In this document: positions 28,348 through 37,684 of the stretch, piece after piece
Position numbering within the stretch: position 1 is the first letter of the stretch
How the letters are laid out: each line of letters begins with the position of its first letter
Assembly: GCF_019145235.1 (NCBI RefSeq)
Contig: NZ_JAHSTV010000002.1
Location: 620,001 to 684,000 of the forward strand
Direction of reading: 5' to 3'
DNA from: Pseudomonas farris
GTDB taxonomy: Bacteria > Pseudomonadota > Gammaproteobacteria > Pseudomonadales > Pseudomonadaceae
Length of the DNA stretch: 64,000 bases
Program-made: the position numbers and the translations under genes
Notes under the pieces: generated by a model
Seen by the model: only the letters and a program-made list of their open reading frames with translations
Told to the model about the DNA's origin: nothing
The model's database searches: none

Positions 28348-30777
28348 TTATTTCATCGGAGGTTTTTTTACGGCTTTCTTGCTCTTGGCAGGTTTGCGCA
28401 CCGGACTCACCACCTTGGCGATGAGGTCTGGGGTCACTGCGGGGATTTTCTGTTTGGTCGGCTCTGTAGTGATCGCCGGGACTTTCACTTCAATCGCATC
28501 GGCTGCACCGGGTGGTTGGGTCAGGCTGAAACCTGGCAGCGGAACGTCGAGTAGTGTATGCAGCTCACACCAGCATGGGTTGTTTGCGCCGCTGCTCAGC
28601 AGTTCGGGCAGTAAATTGGCAACGGCCGCCAGCACTTGTTGACGCTCTTCGACTTCAACCAGCATCAAGGGCAGGCTGTGCAGGCTTTCTTGCGGGTGGG
28701 TGGCGACCAGCAATTTTTGCAGGCGCAGGGTTTCGCGCAAATCAAGCGGCTCGGCACTGTAGTCCTGGAGCAGTACCTGCAGTTGCAGGATCAATTTCTC
28801 GATGCTTTCCTTGCCCGGTTCGTCGCTGTCGCGGCCCAGCAGGAACAGAATCCGTATCAAGGCTTCCATCAGGCCGCCAAGGGGCAGGGCATCCTGCAGG
28901 CGCTCGATCAGAACCTGGTCGTGCTGCTTGGCGTGTTCCTGCAGATTTCGCCCGGGTGCATTGCCGGCGAAGCTATTGAGTACGCCATACACGCCGTAGA
29001 AACACATTTCGTGAGCCGCATCACGCAGGTCCCGATAGCCGTTCAAGGCGTCCTGCACCTGATTGGAAAACAGTTCCTGCCAGACCAGTAACGGGTTGTT
29101 CTGGCTGGCGGGGTGACGATCCTTGCTCACTTGGGCGGCACTGCCAGTCAGCCACCACAGCGCCGGGTTCAAACTGCTCCAGGCTACTTGCTGCTGATGG
29201 AAAGGGTGCGCGCGGCGCAGCATTTCGGCGCTCGGTTCGTTGATCAGCAGGCGCAACCATGGGCGTATGAATTCGTCGTACACGCTGTTGTTGATGGCGG
29301 ACGCACGTTGCACCAGCGCGAATTCGCGATCGTCATCACGGGGCGGCTGCACCTGGCCATGAATGTCGGCGATACGCCGGGGCTCGAAACGCACGGTATA
29401 CGGCGTCGCCGAGGGCTCCGGCAGGTCGTCGATCAGCATTTCATACAACCCGGCCGGCAGCGCATTGATCGCATCGACCGCACCCAGCAACTCGCGGTGC
29501 TCACGCCGCGCCACTTCACCGGACACGAAGATGCCCAGGTGACCGATGCTCGCATGCCGCAGGTAAACGATGGTGCGTCCGGCATTTTGCAACGCGAGAT
29601 CGCTGGGGTAGACGTCGGTGATCCAGTCCAGTGCCTGCTGCGGGGAGGTTATGTTGTCGCCATAGGAACAGAACACCACCACCGGCACTTCGATCAATTT
29701 GAGGTCGAGCCCGCTGCTCTTGCGCCCCAGGCCACCGGACAGCTGATTACCGATGAACAGGTCGTCGACAATCATCTCGATCTCTTCGCTATTGAGCAGG
29801 GTCGGGCTGCCCCACCAGCGTTCGAAATCCAGAAAGCGTGCGGCCTCGCTGTCGACTTCACTGAACAGGTGGTAGTACTTGCCCCAATAGGTATTGGCCG
29901 GGTCCAGGTTTTCGAAATTGCTCACCAGCCAGGTGCCGTCGAAGCGGTCATTACCGAGGTCGCTCCCCAGGCGCGCCATCCAGCCTCCGCCCAGCAAACC
30001 GCCGGTGTAGCGCATCGGATTGCGGCCATTGACGCCGGCCCAGTACGACAACGGCGCACCGTTGACGATGATCAGCCCCGGCAACTCTGGCCGAGTGGCC
30101 GCCAGGCCCATTAACGCCCAGCCCGCCTGGCAGTTACCAATGACGACAGGTTTGGCGCTGTTCGGATGCCGGGCGCTGACTACCTCGATGAACCGTGCCT
30201 GGGCGTCTGTGATATCGGCAAGGGTTTGCCCTGGGCGTGGCGAGTGACTGAAGGCGATGAAGTAGGTGGGATGGCCGGCTCTCAGGCTTTCGCCGATGAC
30301 CGAGTCCTGTTTGAAACCGCCGATCCCCGAGCCATGACCGCCGCGGGGGTCAATGATGATCACGGGCTGTTTTTTGCTGTCGATCTGTTGCCCCGGGCCG
30401 CCGAGGATTTGCAACAACGAATAGTTGACCGCACGAGGCAGGTCTTCACCAGCGACCAGCGTTTGATGATTGAACTTGAGCAGCAGCGGATACCCGGCGC
30501 GTTCGTGGGCCAGGGTGTTGTCGCCGCGCTGCCGCAAGGTGTCCCAGAACAGCACGCTGCGTTGGCCAAGGTCAGTGAAGTATTCCTGCCAGTCAGCCAG
30601 TGTCGGCTGCCTGAGTTGCCCAAGGCCTAAAGGCGCGAAGGTTTTTGCCTGACGCTTCTGCACCGCGTCGAGGACGTTGCGGGTATTGAGGTGTTGCAGA
30701 TGATTCAGGTGTTCGAACAAGCCGGCGGGGTCGCTACGCTCTTCATCTTGCAGCGCAATATTTGCTTCCTGACCCAT
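28348..30777 (-). CDS. DUF3141 alpha/beta-hydrolase associated with PHB locus
   Basis: 809 residues. The central alpha/beta-hydrolase domain has IIIDPRGGHGSGIGGF and a nucleophile elbow VVIGNCQAGWALMG (Cys216), a G-x-C-x-G box like that of PHA synthases rather than a serine lipase box. Candidate acid and base residues are in YGDNITSPQQALDW and RHASIGHLGIF. The long C-terminal half is helical, and the last 25 residues are Lys/Pro-rich (VRKPAKSKKAVKKPPMK), recalling the AlaLysPro tails of PhaF and phasin-type nucleoid binders. It is divergent from phaP across two PhaR-like sites. The family function is not established; polymer synthesis, transfer or turnover are options. Confidence 0.85.
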   Translation of the reverse strand: MGQEANIALQDEERSDPAGLFEHLNHLQHLNTRNVLDAVQKRQAKTFAPLGLGQLRQPTLADWQEYFTDLGQRSVLFWDTLRQRGDNTLAHERAGYPLLLKFNHQTLVAGEDLPRAVNYSLLQILGGPGQQIDSKKQPVIIIDPRGGHGSGIGGFKQDSVIGESLRAGHPTYFIAFSHSPRPGQTLADITDAQARFIEVVSARHPNSAKPVVIGNCQAGWALMGLAATRPELPGLIIVNGAPLSYWAGVNGRNPMRYTGGLLGGGWMARLGSDLGNDRFDGTWLVSNFENLDPANTYWGKYYHLFSEVDSEAARFLDFERWWGSPTLLNSEEIEMIVDDLFIGNQLSGGLGRKSSGLDLKLIEVPVVVFCSYGDNITSPQQALDWITDVYPSDLALQNAGRTIVYLRHASIGHLGIFVSGEVARREHRELLGAVDAINALPAGLYEMLIDDLPEPSATPYTVRFEPRRIADIHGQVQPPRDDDREFALVQRASAINNSVYDEFIRPWLRLLINEPSAEMLRRAHPFHQQQVAWSSLNPALWWLTGSAAQVSKDRHPASQNNPLLVWQELFSNQVQDALNGYRDLRDAAHEMCFYGVYGVLNSFAGNAPGRNLQEHAKQHDQVLIERLQDALPLGGLMEALIRILFLLGRDSDEPGKESIEKLILQLQVLLQDYSAEPLDLRETLRLQKLLVATHPQESLHSLPLMLVEVEERQQVLAAVANLLPELLSSGANNPCWCELHTLLDVPLPGFSLTQPPGAADAIEVKVPAITTEPTKQKIPAVTPDLIAKVVSPVRKPAKSKKAVKKPPMK

Positions 30778-30900
30778 GGTGATCTCCTGTTGCTATGCAT
30801 GGGAACCTGCGCATCTGAACCCTTTAGTTAAAGAGGGCCAGGCTGGCCGTTCGATGAGCAGGAGTCTACAGCGAATAAGGAGGGCGTTAGTAATGTTTAT

Positions 30901-30915
30901 TTTGCACCGCACAAA
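30901..30915 (-). promoter_or_regulatory. Candidate PhaR operator 1
   Basis: On the minus strand this reads TTTGTGCGGTGCAAA. It shares TTTGTGCNNTGCAA with the second site 35 bp away, in opposite orientation, in the divergent DUF3141-phaP promoter region. TGC/GCA half-sites are typical of PhaR targets. Confidence 0.6.
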
Positions 30916-30935
30916 AATAGGCGTTGCCAAATGGC

Positions 30936-30950
30936 TTTGTGCACTGCAAT
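30936..30950 (+). promoter_or_regulatory. Candidate PhaR operator 2
   Basis: Reads TTTGTGCACTGCAAT, about 74 bases before the phaP ATG. It matches operator 1 at all positions except the two central bases and the last base. PhaR, encoded just downstream of phaP, is known in other bacteria to repress phaP until PHB granules titrate it away. Confidence 0.6.
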
Positions 30951-31023
30951 ATCAAGGCTAACGCGATGACTGGCCGGATCGCTATCGCGTCCTCAGGCCC
31001 TTCCAGTACCAGGAGATTCAAGC

Positions 31024-31593
31024 ATGTCTTTTTTCAATTCGGAAAAACTGCAAACCGCTCAGAAAGCCAACCTCGACCTTTTGCAGCAAATCAGTGGCAA
31101 AGTGTTCGCCAGCGTTGAACAGCTCAGCCAGTTGCAGTTCAAGGCACTGCGCGACTCCACCGAGGAGCAGTTTGAAGGTGTTCGCAAGCTGCTGGCCGTC
31201 CGTGATCCACAAGGTTTCGCCGAGCTGCAGGCTTCTTTCACCCAGCCGAGCGCGCAAACCGAACGCCTGGCCGAGTTCAATCGTCAGGTTCAAGCACTGA
31301 TTGTGGGTACTCAGTCGGACATCGCCAAATTGACCTCGAGTCAGGTCGAAGCGGGCACCCAGCAGATGCATGAGTTCGTTGAAACGATCAGCAAGAATGC
31401 ACCGGCCGGCTCCGAGCCTGTTGTGGCCGCGTTCAAGTCGGGCCTGGCGAATGCCGGTACTGTGTTCGAAAGCGCACAGAAAGCCGTAAAACAGGCTGCC
31501 GATGTGGCTCAGAGTGGTTTCGATGCAGCGACTGCCGCGGGCACTAAAGCTGCGCCAGAAGCCAGCGCCAAGCCTAACAGCGGTAACAAGTAA
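31024..31593 (+). CDS. phaP: Phasin (PHB granule-associated protein)
   Basis: 189 residues of the Phasin_2 family: FNSEKLQTAQKANLDLLQQI, SQLQFKALRDSTEEQFEGVR and a long amphipathic helical body with an Ala-rich C-terminus. It coats PHB granules and limits their size. The ATG follows GGAG by seven bases. It is preceded by two PhaR-like sites and followed by a strong terminator that overlaps the end of the converging phaR gene. Confidence 0.93.
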   Translation: MSFFNSEKLQTAQKANLDLLQQISGKVFASVEQLSQLQFKALRDSTEEQFEGVRKLLAVRDPQGFAELQASFTQPSAQTERLAEFNRQVQALIVGTQSDIAKLTSSQVEAGTQQMHEFVETISKNAPAGSEPVVAAFKSGLANAGTVFESAQKAVKQAADVAQSGFDAATAAGTKAAPEASAKPNSGNK

Positions 31594-31615
31594 GTCACGT
31601 CAAGCCAGCGGCACC

Positions 31616-31652
31616 AATGGCGATGGGTTTATTCCCCATCGCCATTTTTTTT
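31616..31652 (+). terminator. Rho-independent terminator of phaP overlapping phaR
   Basis: AATGGCGATGGG pairs with CCCATCGCCATT (12 bp, loop TTTATTC), followed by six more T residues. The phaR stop codon (31629-31631 on the minus strand) falls in the loop, and the 3' half of the hairpin encodes the last phaR codons. Confidence 0.93.
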
Positions 31653-32141
31653 CGTTCCGCCATCGGCACCGGGTTTGCCGCCGAACATGCCGAACAGGTT
31701 CTGGGTATTCAGGTACAGCGCCTTCGACTGATCGACATACTGCCGCATCAGATCCTGCATCACTGGCGCTTGCTGGTGCATGAAGGTGCTCCAGGCTTCG
31801 GATGATTGCGCACCGGTCTGGGACTGGATGTCGATTACGGTCTGAATGCTTTTGTCCAGGTAACTGCCAAGTACGCCCTGATAAGGGCCGTAGAACTGGA
31901 TAATCCCCATCAGCATCTCGCTGGTGAAGATCGGCTCACCGCCGCTTTCGGCTTCCAGAATCACTTGCAGCAAGATGCTGCGCGTCAGATCCTCGCCGCT
32001 CTTGGCATCGACCACCTGAAAGGCAATTTTATCGACCACCAATTGGCGTATGTCCGCCAGCGTCAGATGACTGCTGGTATGGGTGTCATACAGTCGGCGA
32101 TTGGGGTACTTCTTGATCAGGCGTGGGGTGGTATCAGTCAT
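31629..32141 (-). CDS. phaR: Polyhydroxyalkanoate synthesis repressor PhaR
   Basis: 170 residues. The PHB/PHA accumulation regulator DNA-binding domain is at the start (LIKKYPNRRLYDTHTSSHLT, LADIRQLVVDKIAFQVVDA). PHB-binding repeats follow (ILLQVILEAE, then MLMGIIQFYGPYQGVLGSYL). PhaR binds both DNA and nascent granules, releasing phaP when polymer forms. The ATG giving MTDTTPRLIKKY is the family start; the frame upstream to 32348 runs through REP repeats and is not coding. Confidence 0.95.
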   Translation of the reverse strand: MTDTTPRLIKKYPNRRLYDTHTSSHLTLADIRQLVVDKIAFQVVDAKSGEDLTRSILLQVILEAESGGEPIFTSEMLMGIIQFYGPYQGVLGSYLDKSIQTVIDIQSQTGAQSSEAWSTFMHQQAPVMQDLMRQYVDQSKALYLNTQNLFGMFGGKPGADGGTKKNGDGE

Positions 32142-32213
32142 GCGGGCGTCTCGCGGCGGCCTGGTTTGCAGGCATCTTAACCTACAATCATCATTGGTGT
32201 TCTTCAGGCCGCC

Positions 32214-32294
32214 TTCGCGAGCAAGCCCGCTCCCACACTTGACCGAGTCTCCCATGAGAATGCGGTTAAATGTGGGAGCGGGCTTGCTCGCGAA
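32214..32294. repeat. Bipartite REP element (inverted half-sites)
   Basis: Arms at 32214-32236 (TTCGCG orientation) and 32272-32294 (GTGGGAGCGG orientation). The order is reversed relative to the 88-bp elements and the spacer is different, so it is a separate REP doublet class. It fills the space between phaR and the second porin. Confidence 0.88.
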
Positions 32295-32379
32295 GAGGCC
32301 CGCCATCACAGCACAAATCCAGCAGCAAAAAGGAGACTGCGCCGTCAAGCGAGTCCCCCCTTGTGTAACCAGAACTGAG

Positions 32380-33648
32380 TTACCAGATCGACAAGGTGTA
32401 GCTGACGATCAGGCGGTTTTCATCCAGATCGCTGCCAAAGTGGGTCGAGCGAACTGTCGCGTTACGCCATTTCACCCCGACATTCTTCAACGGCCCGCTC
32501 TGCACGACATAGCCGATGTCGGTATCACGTTCCCATTCCTTGCCTTGCGGGCGGTTGCCGCCCAGATCGATATGGTCGCCGGTGAGGTAACGGGTCATGA
32601 AGGTCAGCCCCGGAACGCCAATCGCCGCAAAGTTGTAGTCGTAACGCGCCTGCCAGGATTTTTCGTCCTTGCTGGCGAAGTCGCCGATCTGCACGAAGTT
32701 CACCAGGAACGCATCGGTACCGTTGACGTAGGCGTAGCCGGTGTCGCCGCTCATGCCTTGATAACCCAGGCCCAACGCATGCCCGCCGAGGCTGTAGGTG
32801 AACATCGCGCCGATGGCATTGTTATCGACATTACTGCCGCCATCGTCCGTGGAGCGAGCGAAGCGCAGATCCGTCTTCAGCGACTGGCCGGTTGTGACCG
32901 GCAGCACGTAGGTCAGGTTGACCAGGTGCTGGCTGTAGAAATTGTCGAGGTGACCATAGCTGTAGCCCGTGGCGAGGTTGCTGGTCCATTTGTAGTTCAG
33001 GCTGGCGAAATCGAAGCTGTCGCTATCGAGATGACGTGTGGTGATGCCCTTGGCGCCGGTGCGGGTGATGCCCATGTCCTCGTAGTCCGAGGAGTCGCGC
33101 TGATTGACTTGCGTCAGTCGCCCGGCATCCACCGTCAGGCCTTCGAGCTCCAGCGACGTTAGCTGACCGCCCTTGAAGGTTTGCGGCAACAGCCGTGAAT
33201 CGTTGGCCAATACCGTCGGCAGTTTCGGCAGCAGCGTGCCGAGTTTCAGCGTGCTTTTCGAGGCCCGCACTTTGGCCGTCAAGCCCAGCTCGCCGTACTC
33301 GTCCTGAGCCCCTTTGCGGGTGTCGCGATGGCGTTTGAGCAGGCCGGAGCCTGTGCGATCGGGGCTGGAATCGAGCTTGATGCCGAGCAGGCCAATGGCA
33401 TCGAAACCCACGCCGATCAAACCTTCGGTGAATCCCGATTCATAACGCAGCAGGAAACCCTGCGCCCATTCCTCTTGTTTGGATTGCGGGGCGTTGTCCT
33501 GGCGATAGTCGCGATTGAAATAGAAGTTGCGCAGCTCCAGGCTGGCCTTGCTGTCTTTGACAAAATCAGCAGCGGCGGGGGCCGAGAGGCTGATGACGCC
33601 GCCGGCCAGCAATAGTCGGGTAGCGAGGGTGCGGGTGTTGCGGTCCAT
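32380..33648 (-). CDS. OprD-family outer membrane porin
   Basis: 422 residues with signal peptide (RLLLAGGVISLSAPAAA) and the OprD opening DSKASLELRNFYFNRDYRQ, then beta strands ending in a C-terminal aromatic strand (NRLIVSYTLSIW). It is shorter than the porin at 9793. The ATG follows AAAGGGGC, and a minus-strand AATAAAAACAA at 33661-33671 just before it matches the Hfq/Crc A-rich target pattern. Its place next to acyl-CoA and acetate genes suggests uptake of a carboxylic acid, but the ligand is not known. Confidence 0.9.
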   Translation of the reverse strand: MDRNTRTLATRLLLAGGVISLSAPAAADFVKDSKASLELRNFYFNRDYRQDNAPQSKQEEWAQGFLLRYESGFTEGLIGVGFDAIGLLGIKLDSSPDRTGSGLLKRHRDTRKGAQDEYGELGLTAKVRASKSTLKLGTLLPKLPTVLANDSRLLPQTFKGGQLTSLELEGLTVDAGRLTQVNQRDSSDYEDMGITRTGAKGITTRHLDSDSFDFASLNYKWTSNLATGYSYGHLDNFYSQHLVNLTYVLPVTTGQSLKTDLRFARSTDDGGSNVDNNAIGAMFTYSLGGHALGLGYQGMSGDTGYAYVNGTDAFLVNFVQIGDFASKDEKSWQARYDYNFAAIGVPGLTFMTRYLTGDHIDLGGNRPQGKEWERDTDIGYVVQSGPLKNVGVKWRNATVRSTHFGSDLDENRLIVSYTLSIW

Positions 33649-33775
33649 GGTGAAGCCCCTTTGTTTTTATTATGGAAAGACAGGTCCCGCGGCCCTCGCC
33701 AGGTGGGCGAGGGCTTATCAATAAAAAACGCGAACGCCAAAAAGAGAGGAGCGTGGCGCCGCGTGGGTTCAATCG

Positions 33776-35548
33776 TTAGAACTGTTCGGCGCTCAGGCCA
33801 AACAAGGAGGCACTGCCCGCGCGGATGGATTGCTCCAGGCTCAAAATGCGCGGTAGCAAGCGGTGTATGTAGAAGTCGGCGGTGGCGATCTTCGCGCCAT
33901 AAAACCCGGCATCTTCGGGCAGCTTTTGCTTGGCAACCTGCGCCATGCGCGCCCAAAGCCAGGCATAGGCGACGTAACCGAACAGGTGCAAATACTCCAC
34001 CGAAGCAGCGCCGACTTCGTTGCGATTGGTGGTCGCCTGGTCCTGCAGCCAGTCGCTCAGGTCTTCCAGACGCTGCACGGCATCGAACAGTTGAGCGGAG
34101 TAGAGCGCGTCGGGCTGATGGGCGAAATGGCGGATCTTGCCGGTGAACTGGCGCAGCGCGGAGCCCTTATCGGCGAGCACTTTACGTCCAAGCAAGTCCA
34201 GGGCCTGAATGCCGTTGGTGCCTTCGTAGATCTGCGCGATGCGCACGTCGCGGACCAATTGTTCCTGGCCCCACTCGCGGATGTAGCCATGGCCGCCGAA
34301 CACTTGCTGGCCGTTGATGCAGCTTTCCAGGCCGGTGTCGGTGAAGAACGCCTTGGCCACCGGTGTGAGCAGCGCGACCAGGGTTTGCGCGCTGTCCCGC
34401 TCTTTGGCGTCATCGGAAAACTTCGCCAGGTCCAGTTGCTGCCCGACATAGCTGGCGAACGCACGGCCGCCCTCGGTCATGGCTTTCATGCTCAGCAGCA
34501 TGCGGCGCACATCAGGGTGGACGATGATCGGGTCGGCCACTTTGTCCGGCGCAACAGCACCGGTCGGCGCGCGACTCTGAACACGTTCACGTGCGTAGGC
34601 GACGGCGCTCTGATAGGACGCTTCGGCGCAGCCAATGCCCTGAATGCCGATGGACAAGCGTTCGTAGTTCATCATGGTGAACATCGCCGCCAGGCCTTTG
34701 TTGGCTTCGCCGACCAGCCAGCCGCTGGCGCCATCGAAGTTCATGACGCAGGTGGCCGAGGCCTTGATGCCCATCTTGTGTTCGATCGAACCGCAACTCA
34801 CAGCGTTGGCATCGCCGAGGGAACCGTCGGCATTGACCAGCACTTTGGGGACGACAAACAGCGAGATGCCTTTGGGCCCCGCAGGTGCGTCCGGCAGTTT
34901 GGCCAGCACCAGATGGACAATGTTTTCGGTCAGGTCCTGTTCACCACCGGTGATGAAGATCTTGCTACCGGTGATGCTGAAGCTGCCGTCGGCCCGGGGT
35001 TCGGCGCGGGTGCGGATAATCCCCAGATCGGTGCCGGCGTGGGCTTCGGTCAGGCACATGGAACCGGCCCAGCGCCCTTCGTACATCGGCGGCAGGTAGA
35101 GGTTTTTCAGGGTGTCACTGGCGTGGGCATCCAGCGCCAGGCAGGCACCGGAACTCAATGCCGAATACAGCGCGAAGCTGGAGTTGGCGCCGTAGAGCAT
35201 TTCTTCGAACTGCACGGCGAGCATCTTCGGCATGCCCATCCCGCCAAAATCGGCGTTACCGGACAGGCCCACCCAACCACCTTCGATGTAGGTGGCATAA
35301 GCCTGTTTGAAACCGATCGGCGTGCTGACTTGGCCGTCGGCCCACTGGGCGCCTTCCTCGTCGCCACTGCGATTCAGTGGCGCAATCAGGTGCGAGGTGA
35401 CTTTGGCCGCCTCCTCAAGAATGGCGTCAGCGGTGGCGGCGTCGACACTGTCGGCCAGGGCCGGCAGGCGTGCCCACAAGGCCGGGGCATCGAACACTTC
35501 ATGCAATACAAAGTGCATGTCGCGCAGCGGGGCGTTGAATTCGGGCAT
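33776..35548 (-). CDS. Acyl-CoA dehydrogenase, DmdC-type
   Basis: FAD flavoenzyme of 590 residues. It has the extended form with an N-terminal helical cap (FVLHEVFDAPALW), the middle domain (SMCLTEAHAGTDLGIIRTRA, then TGSKIFITGGEQDL) and the C-terminal RDVRIAQIYEGTNGIQALDL, followed by an extra about 120-residue C-terminal domain. This is the architecture of 3-methylmercaptopropionyl-CoA dehydrogenase (DmdC) and of related long acyl-CoA dehydrogenases. Substrate chain and type are not determined. The start follows GAGG; the frame to 35683 is not used. It lies downstream of actP on the same strand. Confidence 0.88.
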   Translation of the reverse strand: MPEFNAPLRDMHFVLHEVFDAPALWARLPALADSVDAATADAILEEAAKVTSHLIAPLNRSGDEEGAQWADGQVSTPIGFKQAYATYIEGGWVGLSGNADFGGMGMPKMLAVQFEEMLYGANSSFALYSALSSGACLALDAHASDTLKNLYLPPMYEGRWAGSMCLTEAHAGTDLGIIRTRAEPRADGSFSITGSKIFITGGEQDLTENIVHLVLAKLPDAPAGPKGISLFVVPKVLVNADGSLGDANAVSCGSIEHKMGIKASATCVMNFDGASGWLVGEANKGLAAMFTMMNYERLSIGIQGIGCAEASYQSAVAYARERVQSRAPTGAVAPDKVADPIIVHPDVRRMLLSMKAMTEGGRAFASYVGQQLDLAKFSDDAKERDSAQTLVALLTPVAKAFFTDTGLESCINGQQVFGGHGYIREWGQEQLVRDVRIAQIYEGTNGIQALDLLGRKVLADKGSALRQFTGKIRHFAHQPDALYSAQLFDAVQRLEDLSDWLQDQATTNRNEVGAASVEYLHLFGYVAYAWLWARMAQVAKQKLPEDAGFYGAKIATADFYIHRLLPRILSLEQSIRAGSASLFGLSAEQF

Positions 35549-35612
35549 AACGTGAACCTCAAAAGGGTGTGCGATGGACACGGCGCCGCTTGAGCAGGCC
35601 GTGCCCTTTCTA

Positions 35613-37283
35613 TCAATGGGCGGAAGCGCTGGCGGCGCCGAGGCCGGTCTGGGCACGGACAAACTGGTCGGCGTAAGCGTCACGCTCCTTGTCGGCCCGC
35701 ACGCTGCGGTCGAGTTTGGATACGACGACGATCACCAAGAACGCCAATGGCATGGAGAACAGCGCCGGGTGGTCGTACGGGAAAATCGCATGCGCATGGC
35801 CGAGCACGGTGACCCAGACCGCTGGCGAGAGGATCACCAGGACCAGCGCGCAGATCAGCCCGGCGAAACCGCCGATGATTGCGCCTTTGGTGGTCAAGCC
35901 TTTCCAGTACATGGCCATGATCAGCACCGGGAAGTTGGTCGACGCAGCGATGCCGAAGGTCAGGCCCACCAGGAACGCGACGTTCATCTTCTCGAACAGA
36001 ATGCCCAGCAGAATCGCGATGATGCCAAGGCCCACGGTGGCCATGCGGGTCACGCGCATTTCCTGTTTCTCGCTGGCTTTGCCCTTCTTGAACACCGTGG
36101 CGTAGAGGTCGTGGGAAATCGCCGAAGCCCCGGCCAGGGCCAGCCCGGAGACCACCGCAAGGATGGTGGCGAAGGCCACGGCCGAGAGGAAACCGAAGAA
36201 CAGATTGCCACCGACCGCTTTGGCCAAGTGCATGGCAACCATATTGCCACCACCCATCAAGGTGCCGCCGATTTCGCCATTGACGTAGTACTGCGGGTCG
36301 GTGCCGATGATCACCATCGCGGCGAAGCCCAGGGTGCATACCACCAGGAAGAAAAAGCCGATGAAACCGGTGGCGTAGAACACCGATTTGCGCGCTTCCT
36401 TGGCGTTAGGCACGGTGAAGAAACGCATCAGAATGTGCGGCAGGCCGGCAATCCCGAACACCAGGCCCAGCGACATCGAAGCGGTATTGATCGGGTCGGC
36501 GAGCATTGAGCCAGGGCCCATGATGTTCCAGCCACTGGCGTGCGCCTGAACGGCTTTGTCCGCGAGGGTTTCGTAGCTGAAACCGAACTGCGACATGGCC
36601 ATCAATGCCAGGGTCGTGCCGCCGGCAAGCAGCAGCACGGCCTTGATGATCTGCACCCAGGTGGTGGCGATCATGCCGCCGAAAATCACATAAACCAGCA
36701 TCAGCGCGCCGACGATCACCACGGCTACCGGGTAGTCGAGGCCAAACAGCAACTTGATCAACTGACCCGCACCGACCATCTGCACGATCAGGTAGCAACA
36801 CACCACCGTCAGAGAGCCGAAGGCGGCGAAGATCCGCACTTTGTTCTGGTCCAGGCGATAGGACACGATGTCGGCAAAGGTGTAGCGCCCCAGATTGCGC
36901 AAGCGCTCGGCCATCAGGAAGGTGATGATCGGCCAGCCGACGAAGAAACCGATGGTATAGATGAAGCCATCGTAGCCCTTGGCAAACACCAGGCTGGACA
37001 GCCCCAGCAGCGTAGCGGCGGACATGTAGTCGCCGGCAATTGCCAGGCCATTCTGAAACCCGGTGATGCCACCGCCCGCGGTGTAGAAGTCCGAAGTGGA
37101 TTTGGTTTGCCGCGCGGCCCACCAAGTGATGGCCAATGTGCCCAGTACGAAGACGAAGAACATGCCGATCGCATGCAGGTTGAGCGGCTGTTTTTCCACT
37201 GCACCCAGCGCGGGCGCAGCCAGCACTACGGAAGCCGGCAATAGCCCGGCAGCGGCGAGGAGAAGTTTACGCAGCAGAGTCAT
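35613..37283 (-). CDS. actP: Cation/acetate symporter ActP
   Basis: Sodium:solute symporter, 556 residues, with an N-terminal cleavable-looking segment and about 13 membrane helices. Typical ActP stretches are [49 protein letters not shown] and [14 protein letters not shown]. It imports acetate and other short monocarboxylates. The ATG overlaps the yjcH stop by one base. An AACAAGAACAA tract in the yjcH leader suggests Crc/Hfq control, as reported for actP in other pseudomonads. Confidence 0.95.
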   Translation of the reverse strand: MTLLRKLLLAAAGLLPASVVLAAPALGAVEKQPLNLHAIGMFFVFVLGTLAITWWAARQTKSTSDFYTAGGGITGFQNGLAIAGDYMSAATLLGLSSLVFAKGYDGFIYTIGFFVGWPIITFLMAERLRNLGRYTFADIVSYRLDQNKVRIFAAFGSLTVVCCYLIVQMVGAGQLIKLLFGLDYPVAVVIVGALMLVYVIFGGMIATTWVQIIKAVLLLAGGTTLALMAMSQFGFSYETLADKAVQAHASGWNIMGPGSMLADPINTASMSLGLVFGIAGLPHILMRFFTVPNAKEARKSVFYATGFIGFFFLVVCTLGFAAMVIIGTDPQYYVNGEIGGTLMGGGNMVAMHLAKAVGGNLFFGFLSAVAFATILAVVSGLALAGASAISHDLYATVFKKGKASEKQEMRVTRMATVGLGIIAILLGILFEKMNVAFLVGLTFGIAASTNFPVLIMAMYWKGLTTKGAIIGGFAGLICALVLVILSPAVWVTVLGHAHAIFPYDHPALFSMPLAFLVIVVVSKLDRSVRADKERDAYADQFVRAQTGLGAASASAH

Positions 37284-37609
37284 CACTTGCTCTCCTCGAG
37301 AATGGCGGCGCCCAGTGCGTCGAAACGCGTGTTGGCGCTGTAGACGTACCAACCGGTCAGTAGCCAGGAAAAAATGATGATCGCCGCGCCAACCGGCATG
37401 CCCAGGGTCAACATCCGATGTTCGGCGATCGGCGCGTGCAGCCACTGCGGGGCAAACGCCACCACCAGCATGAACGCGTAGTAGGTGCCGAGCACGGCAG
37501 CACTCAGCGACCAGGCCAGGCGCGAACGGCTGCTCACCAATTGAAGGAATTTGGGGTTGGAGCGAATGCGTTCACAGCGTTGGGTATCGGTTGAATGAAT
37601 GTCGATCAT
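37283..37609 (-). CDS. yjcH: DUF485 membrane protein YjcH
   Basis: 108 residues with two membrane helices (about 32-52 and 68-90). The family motif [20 protein letters not shown] is followed by [20 protein letters not shown]. It is the standard partner encoded upstream of actP and is co-translated with it (TGATG overlap). Its role in acetate uptake is accessory and poorly defined. The frame upstream to 37720 lacks a ribosome site; GTGGAGCC precedes the chosen ATG. Confidence 0.92.
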   Translation of the reverse strand: MIDIHSTDTQRCERIRSNPKFLQLVSSRSRLAWSLSAAVLGTYYAFMLVVAFAPQWLHAPIAEHRMLTLGMPVGAAIIIFSWLLTGWYVYSANTRFDALGAAILEESK

Positions 37610-37684
37610 GGGTGGCTCCACATTGTTCTTGTTATCAGTGTGTAGGTCAGGGGCAGGGCCAAATTCAGCCTGCACGAGCCCGAA

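Noticed and set aside
32142..32348. N-terminal extension of phaR
   Set aside because: The extra 69 codons run through a REP doublet, while PhaR proteins start at the downstream MTDTTPRLIKKY.
33863..35593. 576-codon open frame on the plus strand
   Set aside because: It lies entirely opposite the well-supported acyl-CoA dehydrogenase and has no recognisable motifs; it is a high-GC antisense shadow.
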